A stretch of DNA of 64,000 nt from Halomonas organivorans (GTDB lineage: Bacteria > Pseudomonadota > Gammaproteobacteria > Pseudomonadales > Halomonadaceae): positions 101,935 to 165,934 of the forward strand of contig NZ_JACHXM010000005.1 of the NCBI RefSeq assembly GCF_014192055.1, read 5' to 3'. Every line of letters starts with the position of its first letter. Position 1 is the first letter of the stretch. The notes beneath the pieces are model-generated. The model was not told the DNA's origin, did not search any database, and was given only the letters and a program-made list of their open reading frames with translations. The translations under genes and the position numbers were made by a program. Of this stretch, positions 18,952 through 28,840 are shown one piece after another.

Positions 18952-20172
18952 ATGAGCGGACCGCTGGACGGCGTGGTGGTGCTGGATCTGTCCCGGGTGC
19001 TGGCCGGGCCCTGGGCGGGGCAACTGCTGGCTGACCTGGGCGCCCGGGTGATCAAGATCGAGCACCCCGAGCGCGGCGACGACACCCGCGCCTGGGGGCC
19101 GCCCTGGCTCGACGACCAGGACGATGCCGGGCGGATGGCCGCCTATTACCTTTGCGCCAACCGTGGCAAGCAGTCGCTGGCCGTGGATATCGCCACCGCG
19201 CAGGGGCAGGCCCTGGTTCGCGAGCTGGCGGCCGGGGCCGACGTGCTGCTGGAGAACTTCAAGGTCGGCGGCCTGGCCCGCTACGGGCTGGACCCCGCCA
19301 GCCTCAAGGCCGTGAATCCGCGGCTGATCAGCTGCTCGATCACCGGGTTCGGCCAGGACGGCCCCTATGCCCATCGAGCCGGCTACGATTTCATGATCCA
19401 GGCCATGGGCGGTCTGATGAGCCTGACCGGCGAGCCGGACGGCATGCCGATGAAGACCGGGGTGGCGATCACCGACGTGATGACCGGACTCTACGCCACC
19501 ATCGGCGTGCTGGCGGCGCTGCACGAACGACAGCAGGGCGGGGCAGGGCGGGAGCACGCCGGGCGCCACATCGATGTGGCGCTGCTCGACGTCCAGGTCG
19601 CGACCCTGGCCAACCAGGCGCTCAACGCCCTGGTGTCGGGGGAGAGCCCCCAACGCCACGGCAACGCCCATCCCAATATCGTGCCCTACCAGGCCTTCGC
19701 CTGCGCCGACGGCCATCTGGTGCTGACGGTGGGCAACGATGCCCAGTTCGCACGCCTGGCCGAGCTGCTGGGCCATCCGGCGTGGGCCGAGGACCCGGCC
19801 TTCGCCACCAATGCCGCCCGGGTCGCGCACCGTGAGACGCTGGTACCGAGGATCGCCGAGGTCCTGTTGACCCGAGGGCGCGATGCCTGGCTCGCCGAGC
19901 TCGAGGCGCGCGGCATTCCCGCCGGGCCGATCAATACCCTGAATGACGTCTTCAACGATCCCCAGGTGCGCCATCGCGGCCTGTATCGGGAGCTTCGGGC
20001 CGGGGAACGGCGGATCCCGCAGGTGGCCAATCCGCTGCGCTTCGACGGTGAGAGTGCGGTCAGCGAGCGGCCCCCGCCCGAACTGGGGCAGGACAGCGAT
20101 GCCCTGCTCGCCGAGATGGGGCTCTCCCGGGAAGATATCGCCCGGCTCAGAAGGGCCGGGGTGGTCAGGTAG
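18952..20172 (+). CDS. Family III CoA-transferase, probable succinyl-CoA:glutarate CoA-transferase
   Basis: A 406-residue CaiB/BaiF protein. The N-terminal block VVVLDLSRVLAGPWAGQLLADLGA and the catalytic aspartate region HIDVALLDVQVATLANQ (Asp in LLD) are clear. Family III enzymes move CoA between carboxylic acids. The gcdH neighbour makes glutarate the likely acceptor, as for human SUGCT and its bacterial counterparts; this specificity is inferred from context. Confidence 0.85.
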   Translation: MSGPLDGVVVLDLSRVLAGPWAGQLLADLGARVIKIEHPERGDDTRAWGPPWLDDQDDAGRMAAYYLCANRGKQSLAVDIATAQGQALVRELAAGADVLLENFKVGGLARYGLDPASLKAVNPRLISCSITGFGQDGPYAHRAGYDFMIQAMGGLMSLTGEPDGMPMKTGVAITDVMTGLYATIGVLAALHERQQGGAGREHAGRHIDVALLDVQVATLANQALNALVSGESPQRHGNAHPNIVPYQAFACADGHLVLTVGNDAQFARLAELLGHPAWAEDPAFATNAARVAHRETLVPRIAEVLLTRGRDAWLAELEARGIPAGPINTLNDVFNDPQVRHRGLYRELRAGERRIPQVANPLRFDGESAVSERPPPELGQDSDALLAEMGLSREDIARLRRAGVVR

Positions 20173-20215
20173 TTCGGCGCTATGTCACGCTATTGACTCA
20201 CGACTCACCTCACGC

Positions 20216-21304
20216 TCAAGCGAGATGGTTGTCCCAGCTGAGGGCAAGGTGCTCGAGGCGCTCGGGTGCACTGCCATCACCGGCGACCCGATAGAAGTCG
20301 CCACGCCCGGAGGAGACCCAGAAGCCGCCCTGGCCATCGCCCAGCGCCCCGGCGGCGTCCTGGATACCGTGACTCGCCACCAGGCGGCCGTCGCGGCTGT
20401 CGAGCATGACCACCTTGTGGCCCCTTGGCGCGGTGACCAGTACCCGAGGCATGTCGCGGGCCACGGCGATGCTGGCGGTGTAGTGTCGCAGCTCGTCGGT
20501 GAGCGCGTTGGGCAGGGTGAGTTCCTGGAAGCCGCCGTCCGGGGTACGGCGGGCCAGCAGCGGGTGCCGTTCCCAGGCCGGCCCCTGGAACTGGTAGCCG
20601 GCGATCACCGTGCCGTCGGGGCCTACGTCCAGGTGGCGGCAGCTCAGCTGGTGATGGCTCGGCACGTGGCGCTCGTGAATCTCGCCGCTTTGGCGATCCA
20701 CCAGCAGCAGCGCCGGGGCCATGTCGTCCAGGTTGAGCTTGACCCGACCATAGTCGGGGTCGGTGCGGATCCCGCCCAGGCCTATCGCCAGCGTCTCGCC
20801 GTCGGGCATCAGGCGGAGTTCGTGGGGGCCGATGCCGCCAAGGTCGAGCTCGTCGTGCAGGGCATAGTCGCGCTCGGCATCGAAGACCCGGATCAGGCCG
20901 GCGCCGTCGTCGATGCGATTGACGGTGGCGTAGAGGTGGCGGCCGTCCGGCGAGAACACGCCGTGGCCATAGAAGTGGTGGCCGGTGCCGGCCTCGACCC
21001 GGGTCAGTTCCCGCTGGGCGCCGGGCGAGATCACGTGCATCGAGCGCCCCGGGCGGCGGGCGAACAGTACCGCCTGGGCGTGACCGGGGCGTCGACAGCC
21101 GCCGTGGCAGCGCTCCGAGACGGCGATCCGGAAGCGTTCGCCGGTGGCCGGTACATAGCCCAGCACCTGGTGTCCCTCGGCGTCGTCCACGGCGCTGAAC
21201 AGCCACTCGTCGGCGGGGCCGACGGAGGCCATGCCAAGGCCCGGCAGACCCAGTGTGGTGAGGCCGGCGAGGCCGGCCTTCAGCAGGTCGCGTCGTGCGA
21301 GCAT
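20216..21304 (-). CDS. DUF1513 protein, exported by Tat
   Basis: A 362-residue periplasmic protein of unknown function. MLARRDLLKAGLAG is a twin-arginine signal. The rest looks like a beta-propeller, with repeated blocks such as HGVFSPDGRHLYATVN and PHELRLMPDGETLAIG. A GTG start 15 bases upstream is possible, but the ATG has a GGAG site and sits one base after the preceding imelysin stop. DUF1513 genes accompany imelysin and di-heme oxidase genes in pseudomonads. It is the last gene of an operon with Fur-like sites, so a role in periplasmic iron handling is inferred. Confidence 0.8.
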   Translation of the reverse strand: MLARRDLLKAGLAGLTTLGLPGLGMASVGPADEWLFSAVDDAEGHQVLGYVPATGERFRIAVSERCHGGCRRPGHAQAVLFARRPGRSMHVISPGAQRELTRVEAGTGHHFYGHGVFSPDGRHLYATVNRIDDGAGLIRVFDAERDYALHDELDLGGIGPHELRLMPDGETLAIGLGGIRTDPDYGRVKLNLDDMAPALLLVDRQSGEIHERHVPSHHQLSCRHLDVGPDGTVIAGYQFQGPAWERHPLLARRTPDGGFQELTLPNALTDELRHYTASIAVARDMPRVLVTAPRGHKVVMLDSRDGRLVASHGIQDAAGALGDGQGGFWVSSGRGDFYRVAGDGSAPERLEHLALSWDNHLA

Positions 21305-21305
21305 G

Positions 21306-22343
21306 TCAGTCTCCGTCACTGGCGTTGAAGCCGCTTACCAGGCCCAGGGTGCCGGCGATCTGCCGGCCCAGCCAGCTCAGCTGGCCGATCTTGACGTACA
21401 GCCCCTGGAGGTCCGAGAACGCCTCGGGATCGTCCAGCGAGGGGGCCAGCCCCGGCGCCATGTCGGCGGCTCGGCGACGCGTCTCGTCGAGGGCCGCGGC
21501 GAAGTCGTCGGCGAGTTCAGTCTGGCCGGCCTCGGCCAGCAGCGGGCGTAGCCCGGGCAGGAAGCTGTCCTGCAGGCCGGCCAGGCTGGACTCGATCAGG
21601 CGCACAGAGCGCGCGCTGCGCCAGGCCTCGGCACGATAGCCGTTGGCCGGTGAGCCGGCCAGACCCAGCGGCTCGGCGAGGCGCTTGTCCTCGAGGGACT
21701 CGAGGGTTTGCAGCCCGGCCTGGACGGTAGCGGCGGTATAGCTCTCGGTCTGTCGATAGTGATCGCCGAAGGCCTGCCAATCCCGGGCCAGAGCGGCACC
21801 GGTGTCGGCGAGATGGCCGCTCACCGCCTGCAGCAGCCCGCAGGCCTGTGGAGCGGCCAGCGCCCCGGGGGTTGCCATGTGCTCGTCGAACAGCAGGTAT
21901 TCCAGTGCCGGAAAGCCCTGCACGGCGACGCTGTCGTCGGCGATGGTCTCGATGCTGGGCGGCGCCTCGGCGTTCAGCCACAGCTGCACCTTGCGGCCCA
22001 CCAGGTTCTTGCTGTCGGGCCAGAACTGCAGCTGCCAGGCGCGGCTCTGCTGTTCGATGGGGCCGAAGTCGACGAAGCGCACCGCCTGCCAGGCCTGGTA
22101 GGCGTCGAGCCAGTCTTCCTCGAGGCGGGCACGGCGTTCGGCGTCCGGGGCGTCGCAGTAGGCATGAGCGCTGGCTTCCAGCTGCTCGCCGGCCTCGGCG
22201 AGCAGCGCATAGCGATCGCCGATCGACTGGTGCCAGCGGGCGCGGGCATCGGCCGAATCGTCGGCGAAAAGCGGAGTGCCGGCCAGGGTCAGCGCCGCCA
22301 GGCCGAGCCGGCCGAGGCGCTGTAACAGGGAGCGGTGAGACAT
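21306..22343 (-). CDS. Imelysin-family (M75) protein, lacking the GxHxxE histidine
   Basis: A 345-residue exported protein (signal peptide ending near GTPLFA/DDSA). It has the imelysin helical-bundle pattern, with W-rich motifs such as DAYQAWQAVRFVDFGPIEQ. The GxHxxE motif that marks M75 proteins is changed to GFPALE (residues 143-148): Pro replaces His. It may have a structural or different metal-binding role. Its ATG overlaps the stop of the di-heme gene by one base. Confidence 0.85.
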   Translation of the reverse strand: MSHRSLLQRLGRLGLAALTLAGTPLFADDSADARARWHQSIGDRYALLAEAGEQLEASAHAYCDAPDAERRARLEEDWLDAYQAWQAVRFVDFGPIEQQSRAWQLQFWPDSKNLVGRKVQLWLNAEAPPSIETIADDSVAVQGFPALEYLLFDEHMATPGALAAPQACGLLQAVSGHLADTGAALARDWQAFGDHYRQTESYTAATVQAGLQTLESLEDKRLAEPLGLAGSPANGYRAEAWRSARSVRLIESSLAGLQDSFLPGLRPLLAEAGQTELADDFAAALDETRRRAADMAPGLAPSLDDPEAFSDLQGLYVKIGQLSWLGRQIAGTLGLVSGFNASDGD

Positions 22344-23752
22344 CACAGGGACTCCAGGAAACGGATCAGGGGTTCGCGACGCGCCGCCGGTAGCGCCCGG
22401 TAGCCGGCGGCGGCGGATTCGGCTTCGCCGCCGTGCCACAGGATCGCTTCCTCCAGGCTGCGGGCGCGCCCGTCGTGCAGGTAGCCGGCCCGCGGGTTGA
22501 CGGTTTGCGCCAGGCCGATGCCCCACAGCGGCGGGGTGCGCCATTCGCGGCCGTCGGCCTCGAACTCCGGTCGACCGTCGGCCAGCGCCTCGCCCATGTC
22601 GTGCAGCAGCAGGTCGCTGTAGGGCCACAGGGTCTGGCCGGCCAGGGCGGGGCGTACGGCGTCCGCGGCGGTCTGCTGGCGCGGGGTATGGCAGCCGGCG
22701 CAGCCCAGGGCGTTGAAGGTTTCGGCGCCGGCGCGCACCGCCGGGTCGTCGAGGTGGCGTCGCTTGGGCACCGCCAGGCTGCCGGCATAGAAGGTCACGA
22801 AATCGGCGATCTTGTCGCTGACCTCGGGGGTGCCGCCGTCGGGCGCGTTCTCGCAGCCCTGTTCGGGCATGCAGTCGGTGTGGGGCACCAGGGTCGAGGT
22901 GAGCCCCATGTCGCCGGCGAAGGCGTGCAGGTTCTGCTGCTCGATGCTCGGCTGGCCGGCCTTCCAGCCGAAGCGGCCGAGCACCGTCTCGGCGCGCCGC
23001 TCGTCCCAGACCCGATTGACGCGCCCCGAGAGGCCGTCGCCGTCGCTATCCTCGGGATCGGCGGCGGCCTCGATGTGCGCGGCGGGAATGGCCTCGAGCA
23101 GACCCAGCCCGATCATCGGCGCCGCGACGCGCGGCGAAGTGAGCAGGTCGTCGGGCAGCGGGCCGTAGGCGGGCTCGAGGATCCGGTACTCGGGCACGCG
23201 CAGCGCCACCTCGGTACCGTCGTCGAGGGTCACCGTGCGTTGGTCATAGGTCAGCTGCATCCGGGCCTCGGCCTGCATGCCGGTAATCGCGGCGTTCTGC
23301 AGCTGGGTGCCGTATCCGGGCACCGGCCTCACGCCGACCCGGCGCAGGGTGTCGGGATCGGCCCCCTCATCGGGCAGCGACAGGCGCAGGAACAGCGAGA
23401 CCGCGCGCTCGTCGCCGCGCGGTGGATGGCCGCGGCCGTCCTTGATGTGGCAGCCCTGACAGCTGTTGGTGTTGATCAGCGGCCCCAGGCCGTCGCGGGC
23501 CTCGGTGCTCGCCGGGGCCTCGACCCAGGGGTTGCGGAAGAAGCTGTTGCCGACGCTGAAGTCGAGCCGCTTGGTCATCGACAGGTTGTCGAGCGGCAGC
23601 GAATAGGCGTTGTGGTCGAACTGGGCCACCGAACCGTCTCCACCGCTGTCGGGGGTGGTCTGGATCGGCGGGGCATCGGCCGCCGCGTGGCCGGCCACGG
23701 TGAGCAGCAGGAGGGCGGTCAGCGGGGCGAAACGAGGGGACATTAGGAACAT
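22343..23752 (-). CDS. Di-heme oxidoreductase family protein (DUF1111, thiol oxidoreductase)
   Basis: This 469-residue exported c-type cytochrome has two heme sites, CQGCH (98-102) and CAGCH (351-355). Between them an EF-hand-like DPEDSDGDG (232-240) could bind calcium. It resembles MauG/CcpA-type di-heme peroxidases, and the imelysin partners suggest electron transfer coupled to iron in the periplasm. Two N-terminal methionines (residues 1 and 4) are possible starts; neither has a strong ribosome site. It lies between two imelysin genes. Confidence 0.88.
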   Translation of the reverse strand: MFLMSPRFAPLTALLLLTVAGHAAADAPPIQTTPDSGGDGSVAQFDHNAYSLPLDNLSMTKRLDFSVGNSFFRNPWVEAPASTEARDGLGPLINTNSCQGCHIKDGRGHPPRGDERAVSLFLRLSLPDEGADPDTLRRVGVRPVPGYGTQLQNAAITGMQAEARMQLTYDQRTVTLDDGTEVALRVPEYRILEPAYGPLPDDLLTSPRVAAPMIGLGLLEAIPAAHIEAAADPEDSDGDGLSGRVNRVWDERRAETVLGRFGWKAGQPSIEQQNLHAFAGDMGLTSTLVPHTDCMPEQGCENAPDGGTPEVSDKIADFVTFYAGSLAVPKRRHLDDPAVRAGAETFNALGCAGCHTPRQQTAADAVRPALAGQTLWPYSDLLLHDMGEALADGRPEFEADGREWRTPPLWGIGLAQTVNPRAGYLHDGRARSLEEAILWHGGEAESAAAGYRALPAARREPLIRFLESL

Positions 23753-23829
23753 GGAGGTGCCTGATCTGAAACGACAGGGGCCGCCGCCGGCGAGGCCGGC
23801 GGCGGCCGCAGGAGCAGTGGCGCCGGAGA

Positions 23830-25110
23830 CTAGAAGTCGTGGCCGGCGTCGTCCGGCTGCAGCTGCGTCACCCCCAGGGTGCCGGCGGCCTTCTCGATGG
23901 AGCCGGTCTGGGTCACCAGCGCCAGGATGGCGTCGTTGATCAGCGCGGCGCCGTCCTCGTTGCCCGGGGCGATCATCATGTCGAAGGTCATCGGTGATGC
24001 TTTGTCCTCGGCGGCGCGCTTGAGTTCACCGAGCTCGGCCATGGTAGCCTCGAGCTGGCTGCTCAGCGTGGCATCGAGCTCGGGATCCTCGGCGGCCAGC
24101 AGCGCGGAGAGCGAGGGGCCGCTGAGCGTGCTGCCGTCCAGGCGCCGGTATTCCCCGCTATAGACGTTCTGCACGCCCTGGGCGTCGTAATAGTGGGAGT
24201 TGTGGGTGTTGTCGCTGAAGCAGTCGTGCTCGTCCTCCACGGAGTTGGCCGCCAGCGCCACCTTCATGCGCTCGCCGGCCAGTTCGCCCAGCGACAGCGA
24301 TCCCATGCCGAACAGCATGCGTCGCAGCCCCTCGGAGGCGGGTTCGGCAAGCAGCGCCTGGCGGTAGTTGTCGTCCTCGTTCGGTGCCCACTGGGCGACC
24401 ATCCACTCAAGGTCCGAGACCAGCAGGTCGGAGACGGCGTCGAGGTAGGCGCCGCGGCGATCGCAATGGCCGTGGGTGCAGTCATCGCCGCTCAGGTAGT
24501 CGCTGGCGGGACGCTCGCCGTTGCCGGCCTCGAAGCCGTGACGATCCTGGCCCCACAGCAGGAACTCGATGGCGTGATAGCCGGTGGCCACGTTGGCCTC
24601 GGAGCCGCCGATCTCGTTGAGATCGGCGAGCAGTTCGGGGGTGAGCTCGCTGACGTCGAGGGTCTCGCCGCCGATCTGGATCGAGGTGTTGGCGACCAGG
24701 TTGGCGGTGGCCCCGGCGTTGCCGAGCTCGTGCTGGTAGTCATCGGCGGCGACGTAGTCGATCAACCCCTCGTCCAGGGGCCAGGCGTTGAGCTGGCCCT
24801 CCCAGTCGTCGACCACCGGGTTTCCGAAGCGAAACGCCTCGCTCTGCTGGTAGGGGACGCGCGCCTGAATCCAGGCCTGGCGGGCGGCGGCCAGGGTTTC
24901 GTCGCCGGGCGCCGCGAGCAGGTCGTCGATGCGCGCATCGAGTGTCCGTGCGGCGGTCAGCGCATCCTGAAAGGTGGCATGGGCCAGATCGGCGTAGTGG
25001 GTCACCACCTGCTCGGGCGTGACGTCGTCGCTGGCGAAGGCGCTCAGCGGGAGCAGGGCAGTGAGGGCGATGGCGCGGCGCAGGGGGCGCAGCACGAACG
25101 GAGTCGGCAT
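23830..25110 (-). CDS. Imelysin-family iron-regulated protein (IrpA/M75 type)
   Basis: A 426-residue exported protein with a signal peptide (cleavage near LSAFA/SDDV). The family motif GxHxxE is intact as GYHAIE (residues 177-182), followed by FLLWGQD; it is the proposed metal ligand set. Peptidase activity of M75 proteins is doubtful; iron-linked roles are better supported for the family. First gene of the operon, start preceded by AAAGGA. Its upstream region has a sigma70-like promoter overlapped by Fur-like sites. Confidence 0.9.
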   Translation of the reverse strand: MPTPFVLRPLRRAIALTALLPLSAFASDDVTPEQVVTHYADLAHATFQDALTAARTLDARIDDLLAAPGDETLAAARQAWIQARVPYQQSEAFRFGNPVVDDWEGQLNAWPLDEGLIDYVAADDYQHELGNAGATANLVANTSIQIGGETLDVSELTPELLADLNEIGGSEANVATGYHAIEFLLWGQDRHGFEAGNGERPASDYLSGDDCTHGHCDRRGAYLDAVSDLLVSDLEWMVAQWAPNEDDNYRQALLAEPASEGLRRMLFGMGSLSLGELAGERMKVALAANSVEDEHDCFSDNTHNSHYYDAQGVQNVYSGEYRRLDGSTLSGPSLSALLAAEDPELDATLSSQLEATMAELGELKRAAEDKASPMTFDMMIAPGNEDGAALINDAILALVTQTGSIEKAAGTLGVTQLQPDDAGHDF

Positions 25111-25149
25111 CTCGGCATCCTTTATTGATTGGCATTGGCGAGCGTTCAA

Positions 25150-25200
25150 CGAAATGATAAACGATCTCTATCGTTGATGTGAATGAGACGATCTCTCATT
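25150..25200 (-). promoter_or_regulatory. Promoter with two Fur-box-like sites ahead of the imelysin operon
   Basis: On the reverse strand TTCACA (25178-25183), 18 bases, TATCAT (25154-25159) is a good promoter for the operon starting at 25110. A perfect 19-base dyad, AATGAGACGATCTCTCATT (25182-25200), touches the -35. A second site, 25150-25168 with core AATGATAA, covers the -10 and matches 12 of 19 bases of the Fur consensus by my count. Iron repression by Fur is therefore likely. Confidence 0.6.
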
Positions 25201-25211
25201 TCTTTGGCGCC

Positions 25212-25246
25212 TGCCGAATGCCGAATGCCGAATGCCGAATGCCGAG
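25212..25246. repeat. Tandem array of a 7-bp unit (TGCCGAA), five copies
   Basis: Four perfect TGCCGAA units are followed by one TGCCGAG, in the space between the imelysin operon promoter and the end of ppsR. The last unit ends 15 bases before the ppsR stop codon. It is non-coding and has no hairpin. Confidence 0.9.
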
Positions 25247-25261
25247 CCGCCCGGCCGCGCT

Positions 25262-26095
25262 TCAGCGCGGCGAGAAGCGACGGTGGATGCCGGTTTCGGC
25301 GATCATCCGGGTAGAAATTTCCTCCACGGAGAAGCGCGTGGTGTCGATGAACGGGATGTGCAGGCGTCGGTAGAGGGCCTCGGCCTGCTCGACTTCCTGG
25401 ACGCACTGGTCCATGGAGCTGTAGCGGCTGTTGGGGCGGCGTTCATGGCGAATCGCCGCCAGCCGGCGTGGATCGATGGTCAGCCCGAACAGCTTGTGGC
25501 GGTGCCGTGCCAGGTCGCGCGGCAGCTTGAGACTGCCGTTGTCGTCCAGGTCGTCCTCGGTGAAGGGGTAGTTGGCGGCGCGGATGCCGAACTGCAGGGC
25601 CAGGTAGAGCGAGGTCGGTGTCTTGCCGCAGCGCGATACGCCGACCAGGATGATGTCGGCCTGATCGTACTGGTGAGTGCGGGCCCCATCGTCGTTATCC
25701 AGCGCGAAATGCACCGAATGGATGCGGTCCATGTAGACGTCGTCGCTGCCGATGGAGTGAGTGCGCCCCACGCTGTAGGACGAGTGGGTGGCCAGCTCCT
25801 GCTCCAGCGGTTCGAGGAAGGTAGAGAAGATGTCCACCTGAAAGCCCGGTGCATTGCGGATCACGTTACGCACGTCCTGGTCGACGATGGTGTCGATGAT
25901 GATCGGCGTCTCGCCGTCCTTCACCGCCGCGGCCTGGATGATCTCGACCAGGCGACGGGCCTTGTCGACGCTGTCGATATAGGGCTTGGTGAGCATGCGG
26001 ATCTCGACGTTCTCGAACTGGGCCAGCAGGCTGCGGCCCAGGCTCTCGGCGGTGATGCCGGTGCCGTCGGAGATGAAGAAGGCGGTACGCGTCAT
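25262..26095 (-). CDS. ppsR: PEP synthase regulatory protein (bifunctional kinase/pyrophosphorylase)
   Basis: A 277-residue DUF299 protein that switches PEP synthase off by ADP-dependent phosphorylation and on by phosphate-dependent dephosphorylation. The nucleotide-binding motif [15 protein letters not shown] and the block [15 protein letters not shown] are typical. The start [13 protein letters not shown] agrees with homologues. An ATG 33 bases further upstream has a better GAGG site and would add 11 residues. It is divergent from its target ppsA, 235 bases away. Confidence 0.94.
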   Translation of the reverse strand: MTRTAFFISDGTGITAESLGRSLLAQFENVEIRMLTKPYIDSVDKARRLVEIIQAAAVKDGETPIIIDTIVDQDVRNVIRNAPGFQVDIFSTFLEPLEQELATHSSYSVGRTHSIGSDDVYMDRIHSVHFALDNDDGARTHQYDQADIILVGVSRCGKTPTSLYLALQFGIRAANYPFTEDDLDDNGSLKLPRDLARHRHKLFGLTIDPRRLAAIRHERRPNSRYSSMDQCVQEVEQAEALYRRLHIPFIDTTRFSVEEISTRMIAETGIHRRFSPR

Positions 26096-26330
26096 GGGGT
26101 CGCTCGGGCTGGGTTGGAGTGGCCTCATTGTCGAGCCTCGCGATGGGCGAGACAAGGCGCCGACTACAGGAATCGGCGTGCAGGACGCTTTGTTGTAAAA
26201 AACCTCCAATGACTTCGATGTTAGACCAATGGCGAATATGGTGAGGCGCTGGTAGAGTCGCCACCATCCCGTCATGACCGTGTGCGTCATGCATTGTTTG
26301 GTGCCGATATCCAATACCTAAGGGGGTCTC

Positions 26331-28703
26331 GTGGACGATTACATTTTGTGGTTCGATCATCTTGGCATGAACGATGTCGAGCGGGTGGGGGGCAAGAACG
26401 CCTCACTTGGCGAGATGATCTCCAACCTGGCCGGGGCCGGCGTCACCGTGCCCGGCGGCTTCGCCACCACGGCCCACGCCTACCGCGAGTTCCTGTCCCA
26501 CGAAGGCCTCAACGAGCGCATCAACCAGGCGCTGTCGACCCTGGACGTCGATGATGTCGCCGAGCTCGCTCGCGTCGGGGCGCAGATTCGCCAGTGGGTG
26601 ATCGACACCCCGCTGCCCCCGAGCTTCGAGGCCGCGCTGCGCGAGAGCTACGAGCAGCTGCAGGCCAAGCACCCCAATCTCAAGGTGGCGGTACGCAGCT
26701 CGGCCACCGCAGAGGACCTGCCGGACGCCTCCTTCGCCGGCCAGCAGGAGACCTTCCTCAACATCGAAGGCTTCGACAACATCAAGCGCGCCGTGCACGA
26801 GGTGTTCGCCTCGCTGTTCAACGACCGCGCGATCTCCTACCGCGTGCATCGCGGCTACGCCCACGAGAACGTGGCGCTGTCCGCCGGTATCCAGAAGATG
26901 GTGCGCTCCGAGACCGGAGCCTCGGGCGTGATGTTCACCCTGGACACCGAGTCCGGCTACCGCGATGCGGTGTTCGTCACCGCCTCCTGGGGGCTGGGCG
27001 AGACCGTCGTGCAGGGTGCGGTGAACCCCGACGAGTTCTACGTGCACAAGTCGACCCTGGCGGCCGGCCGCCCGGCGGTACTGCGCCGCAACCTGGGCTC
27101 CAAGCTGATCAAGATGGTCTACACCGCCGATGCCAGCGCCGGCAAGTCGGTCGAGACCGTCGACGTGCCGCTGGCCGATCGTGCCCGCTTCAGCGTCAAC
27201 GACGACCAGGTCATGGCGCTGGCCCGCCAGGCGATGATCATCGAGCAGCACTACCAGCGCCCCATGGACATCGAGTGGGCGCTCGACGGCGACGACGGCG
27301 AGCTCTACATCGTCCAGGCGCGCCCCGAGACCGTGGTCTCCCAGCAGGAAGGCGGCAAGCTCGAGCGCTTCCAGCTCAAGGAGAAGGGCCGCACCCTGGT
27401 GACCGGTCGGGCCATCGGCCAGCGTATCGGCCGCGGCACGGTCAAGGTCGTGGCGAGCCCCGACGACATGGACAAGATCCACGCCGGTGACGTGCTGGTC
27501 ACCGACATGACCGACCCCGACTGGGAGCCGGTGATGAAGCGTGCCTCGGCGATCGTCACCAATCGCGGCGGGCGCACCTGCCACGCGGCGATCATCGCCC
27601 GCGAGCTGGGTATCCCGGCGGTGGTGGGCTGCGGCGACGCCACCGAGTTGCTGGCCGACGGCCGCGACGTCACCGTGTCCTGTGCCGAAGGCGACACTGG
27701 CCACGTCTACGATGGCCTGCTGGAGTTCGATCGCAACGTCACCAGCGTCGACGCGATGCCGGAGCTGCCGTTCAAGATCATGATGAACGTCGGCAACCCG
27801 GACCGAGCCTTCAGCTTCGCCGGCCTGCCCAACGCCGGTGTCGGCCTGGCGCGCCTCGAGTTCATCATCAATCGCATGATTGGCGTGCATCCCAAGGCGC
27901 TGCTCGATTACGCCACCCTGCCGACCGATCTGCAGCAGACCATCGACGTGCGCACCGCGGGCTACGACGACCCGGTCAGCTTCTACGTCGACAAGCTGGT
28001 CGAGGGGGTCTCCACCCTGGCGGCGTCCTTCTACCCGCAGCGAGTCATCGTGCGCCTGTCGGACTTCAAGTCCAACGAGTACGAGAACCTGATCGGCGGC
28101 AAGCTCTACGAGCCGGGCGAAGAGAACCCGATGCTGGGCTTCCGCGGTGCCTCGCGCTACCTGTCCCAGGACTTCCAGGCCTGCTTCGAGCTGGAATGCC
28201 GTGCGATCAAGCGGGTGCGCGAGGAGATGGGCCTCGACAACGTCGAGATCATGGTGCCCTTCGTGCGTACCACCGAGGAGGCGAGCGGCGTCATCGACCT
28301 GCTGGCCGCCAACGGCCTCAAGCGCGGCGAGAATGGCCTCAAGGTCATCATGATGTGCGAGCTGCCGGCCAACGCCCTGCTGGCCGACGAGTTCCTCGAG
28401 TACTTCGACGGCTTCTCCATCGGCTCCAACGACCTGACCCAGCTGACCCTGGGCCTCGACCGCGACTCCGGCATCGTCGCCGGGCTGTTCGAGGAGCGCA
28501 ATCCGGCGGTCAAGAAGCTGCTGTCCATGGCCATCCAGGCCTGCAAGGCCCAGGGCAAGTACGTGGGCATCTGCGGCCAGGGCCCGTCCGACCACCCGGA
28601 CCTGGCCAAGTGGCTGATGGAGCAGGGCATCGACTCGGTGTCCCTGAACCCGGACGCGGTGCTCGAGACCTGGTTCATGCTGGCCGGCGAGACGCTGGGC
28701 TGA
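26331..28703 (+). CDS. ppsA: Phosphoenolpyruvate synthase
   Basis: This 790-residue enzyme makes PEP, AMP and phosphate from pyruvate and ATP, allowing growth on three-carbon compounds. It has an N-terminal ATP-grasp domain ([20 protein letters not shown]), a central phosphohistidine domain with catalytic His418 in [20 protein letters not shown], and a C-terminal PEP/pyruvate barrel ([18 protein letters not shown]). It starts at GTG after AAGGGGG; the family length supports this. Strong terminator downstream. Confidence 0.97.
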   Translation: MDDYILWFDHLGMNDVERVGGKNASLGEMISNLAGAGVTVPGGFATTAHAYREFLSHEGLNERINQALSTLDVDDVAELARVGAQIRQWVIDTPLPPSFEAALRESYEQLQAKHPNLKVAVRSSATAEDLPDASFAGQQETFLNIEGFDNIKRAVHEVFASLFNDRAISYRVHRGYAHENVALSAGIQKMVRSETGASGVMFTLDTESGYRDAVFVTASWGLGETVVQGAVNPDEFYVHKSTLAAGRPAVLRRNLGSKLIKMVYTADASAGKSVETVDVPLADRARFSVNDDQVMALARQAMIIEQHYQRPMDIEWALDGDDGELYIVQARPETVVSQQEGGKLERFQLKEKGRTLVTGRAIGQRIGRGTVKVVASPDDMDKIHAGDVLVTDMTDPDWEPVMKRASAIVTNRGGRTCHAAIIARELGIPAVVGCGDATELLADGRDVTVSCAEGDTGHVYDGLLEFDRNVTSVDAMPELPFKIMMNVGNPDRAFSFAGLPNAGVGLARLEFIINRMIGVHPKALLDYATLPTDLQQTIDVRTAGYDDPVSFYVDKLVEGVSTLAASFYPQRVIVRLSDFKSNEYENLIGGKLYEPGEENPMLGFRGASRYLSQDFQACFELECRAIKRVREEMGLDNVEIMVPFVRTTEEASGVIDLLAANGLKRGENGLKVIMMCELPANALLADEFLEYFDGFSIGSNDLTQLTLGLDRDSGIVAGLFEERNPAVKKLLSMAIQACKAQGKYVGICGQGPSDHPDLAKWLMEQGIDSVSLNPDAVLETWFMLAGETLG

Positions 28704-28730
28704 TCGCCCGGCGCCATGCGGCAACCCCTC

Positions 28731-28766
28731 GACACCCGGGCCACGGCCCGGGTGTCGTCGTTTCTG
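28731..28766 (+). terminator. Terminator after ppsA
   Basis: GACACCCGGGC and GCCCGGGTGTC form an 11-bp perfect stem with a CACG loop, 28 bases after the ppsA stop, followed by GTCGTTTCT. Confidence 0.65.
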
Positions 28767-28840
28767 CACGCCGTTTGCACGTTCGTTGCCGGAAGAGTGG
28801 CTAGACTGCGGGCATCACTCAGGCAAGGGAGGATGCCCGC

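Noticed and set aside
26403..28769. 788-codon reverse frame opposite ppsA
   Set aside because: Same shadow effect; ppsA is unambiguous on the forward strand.
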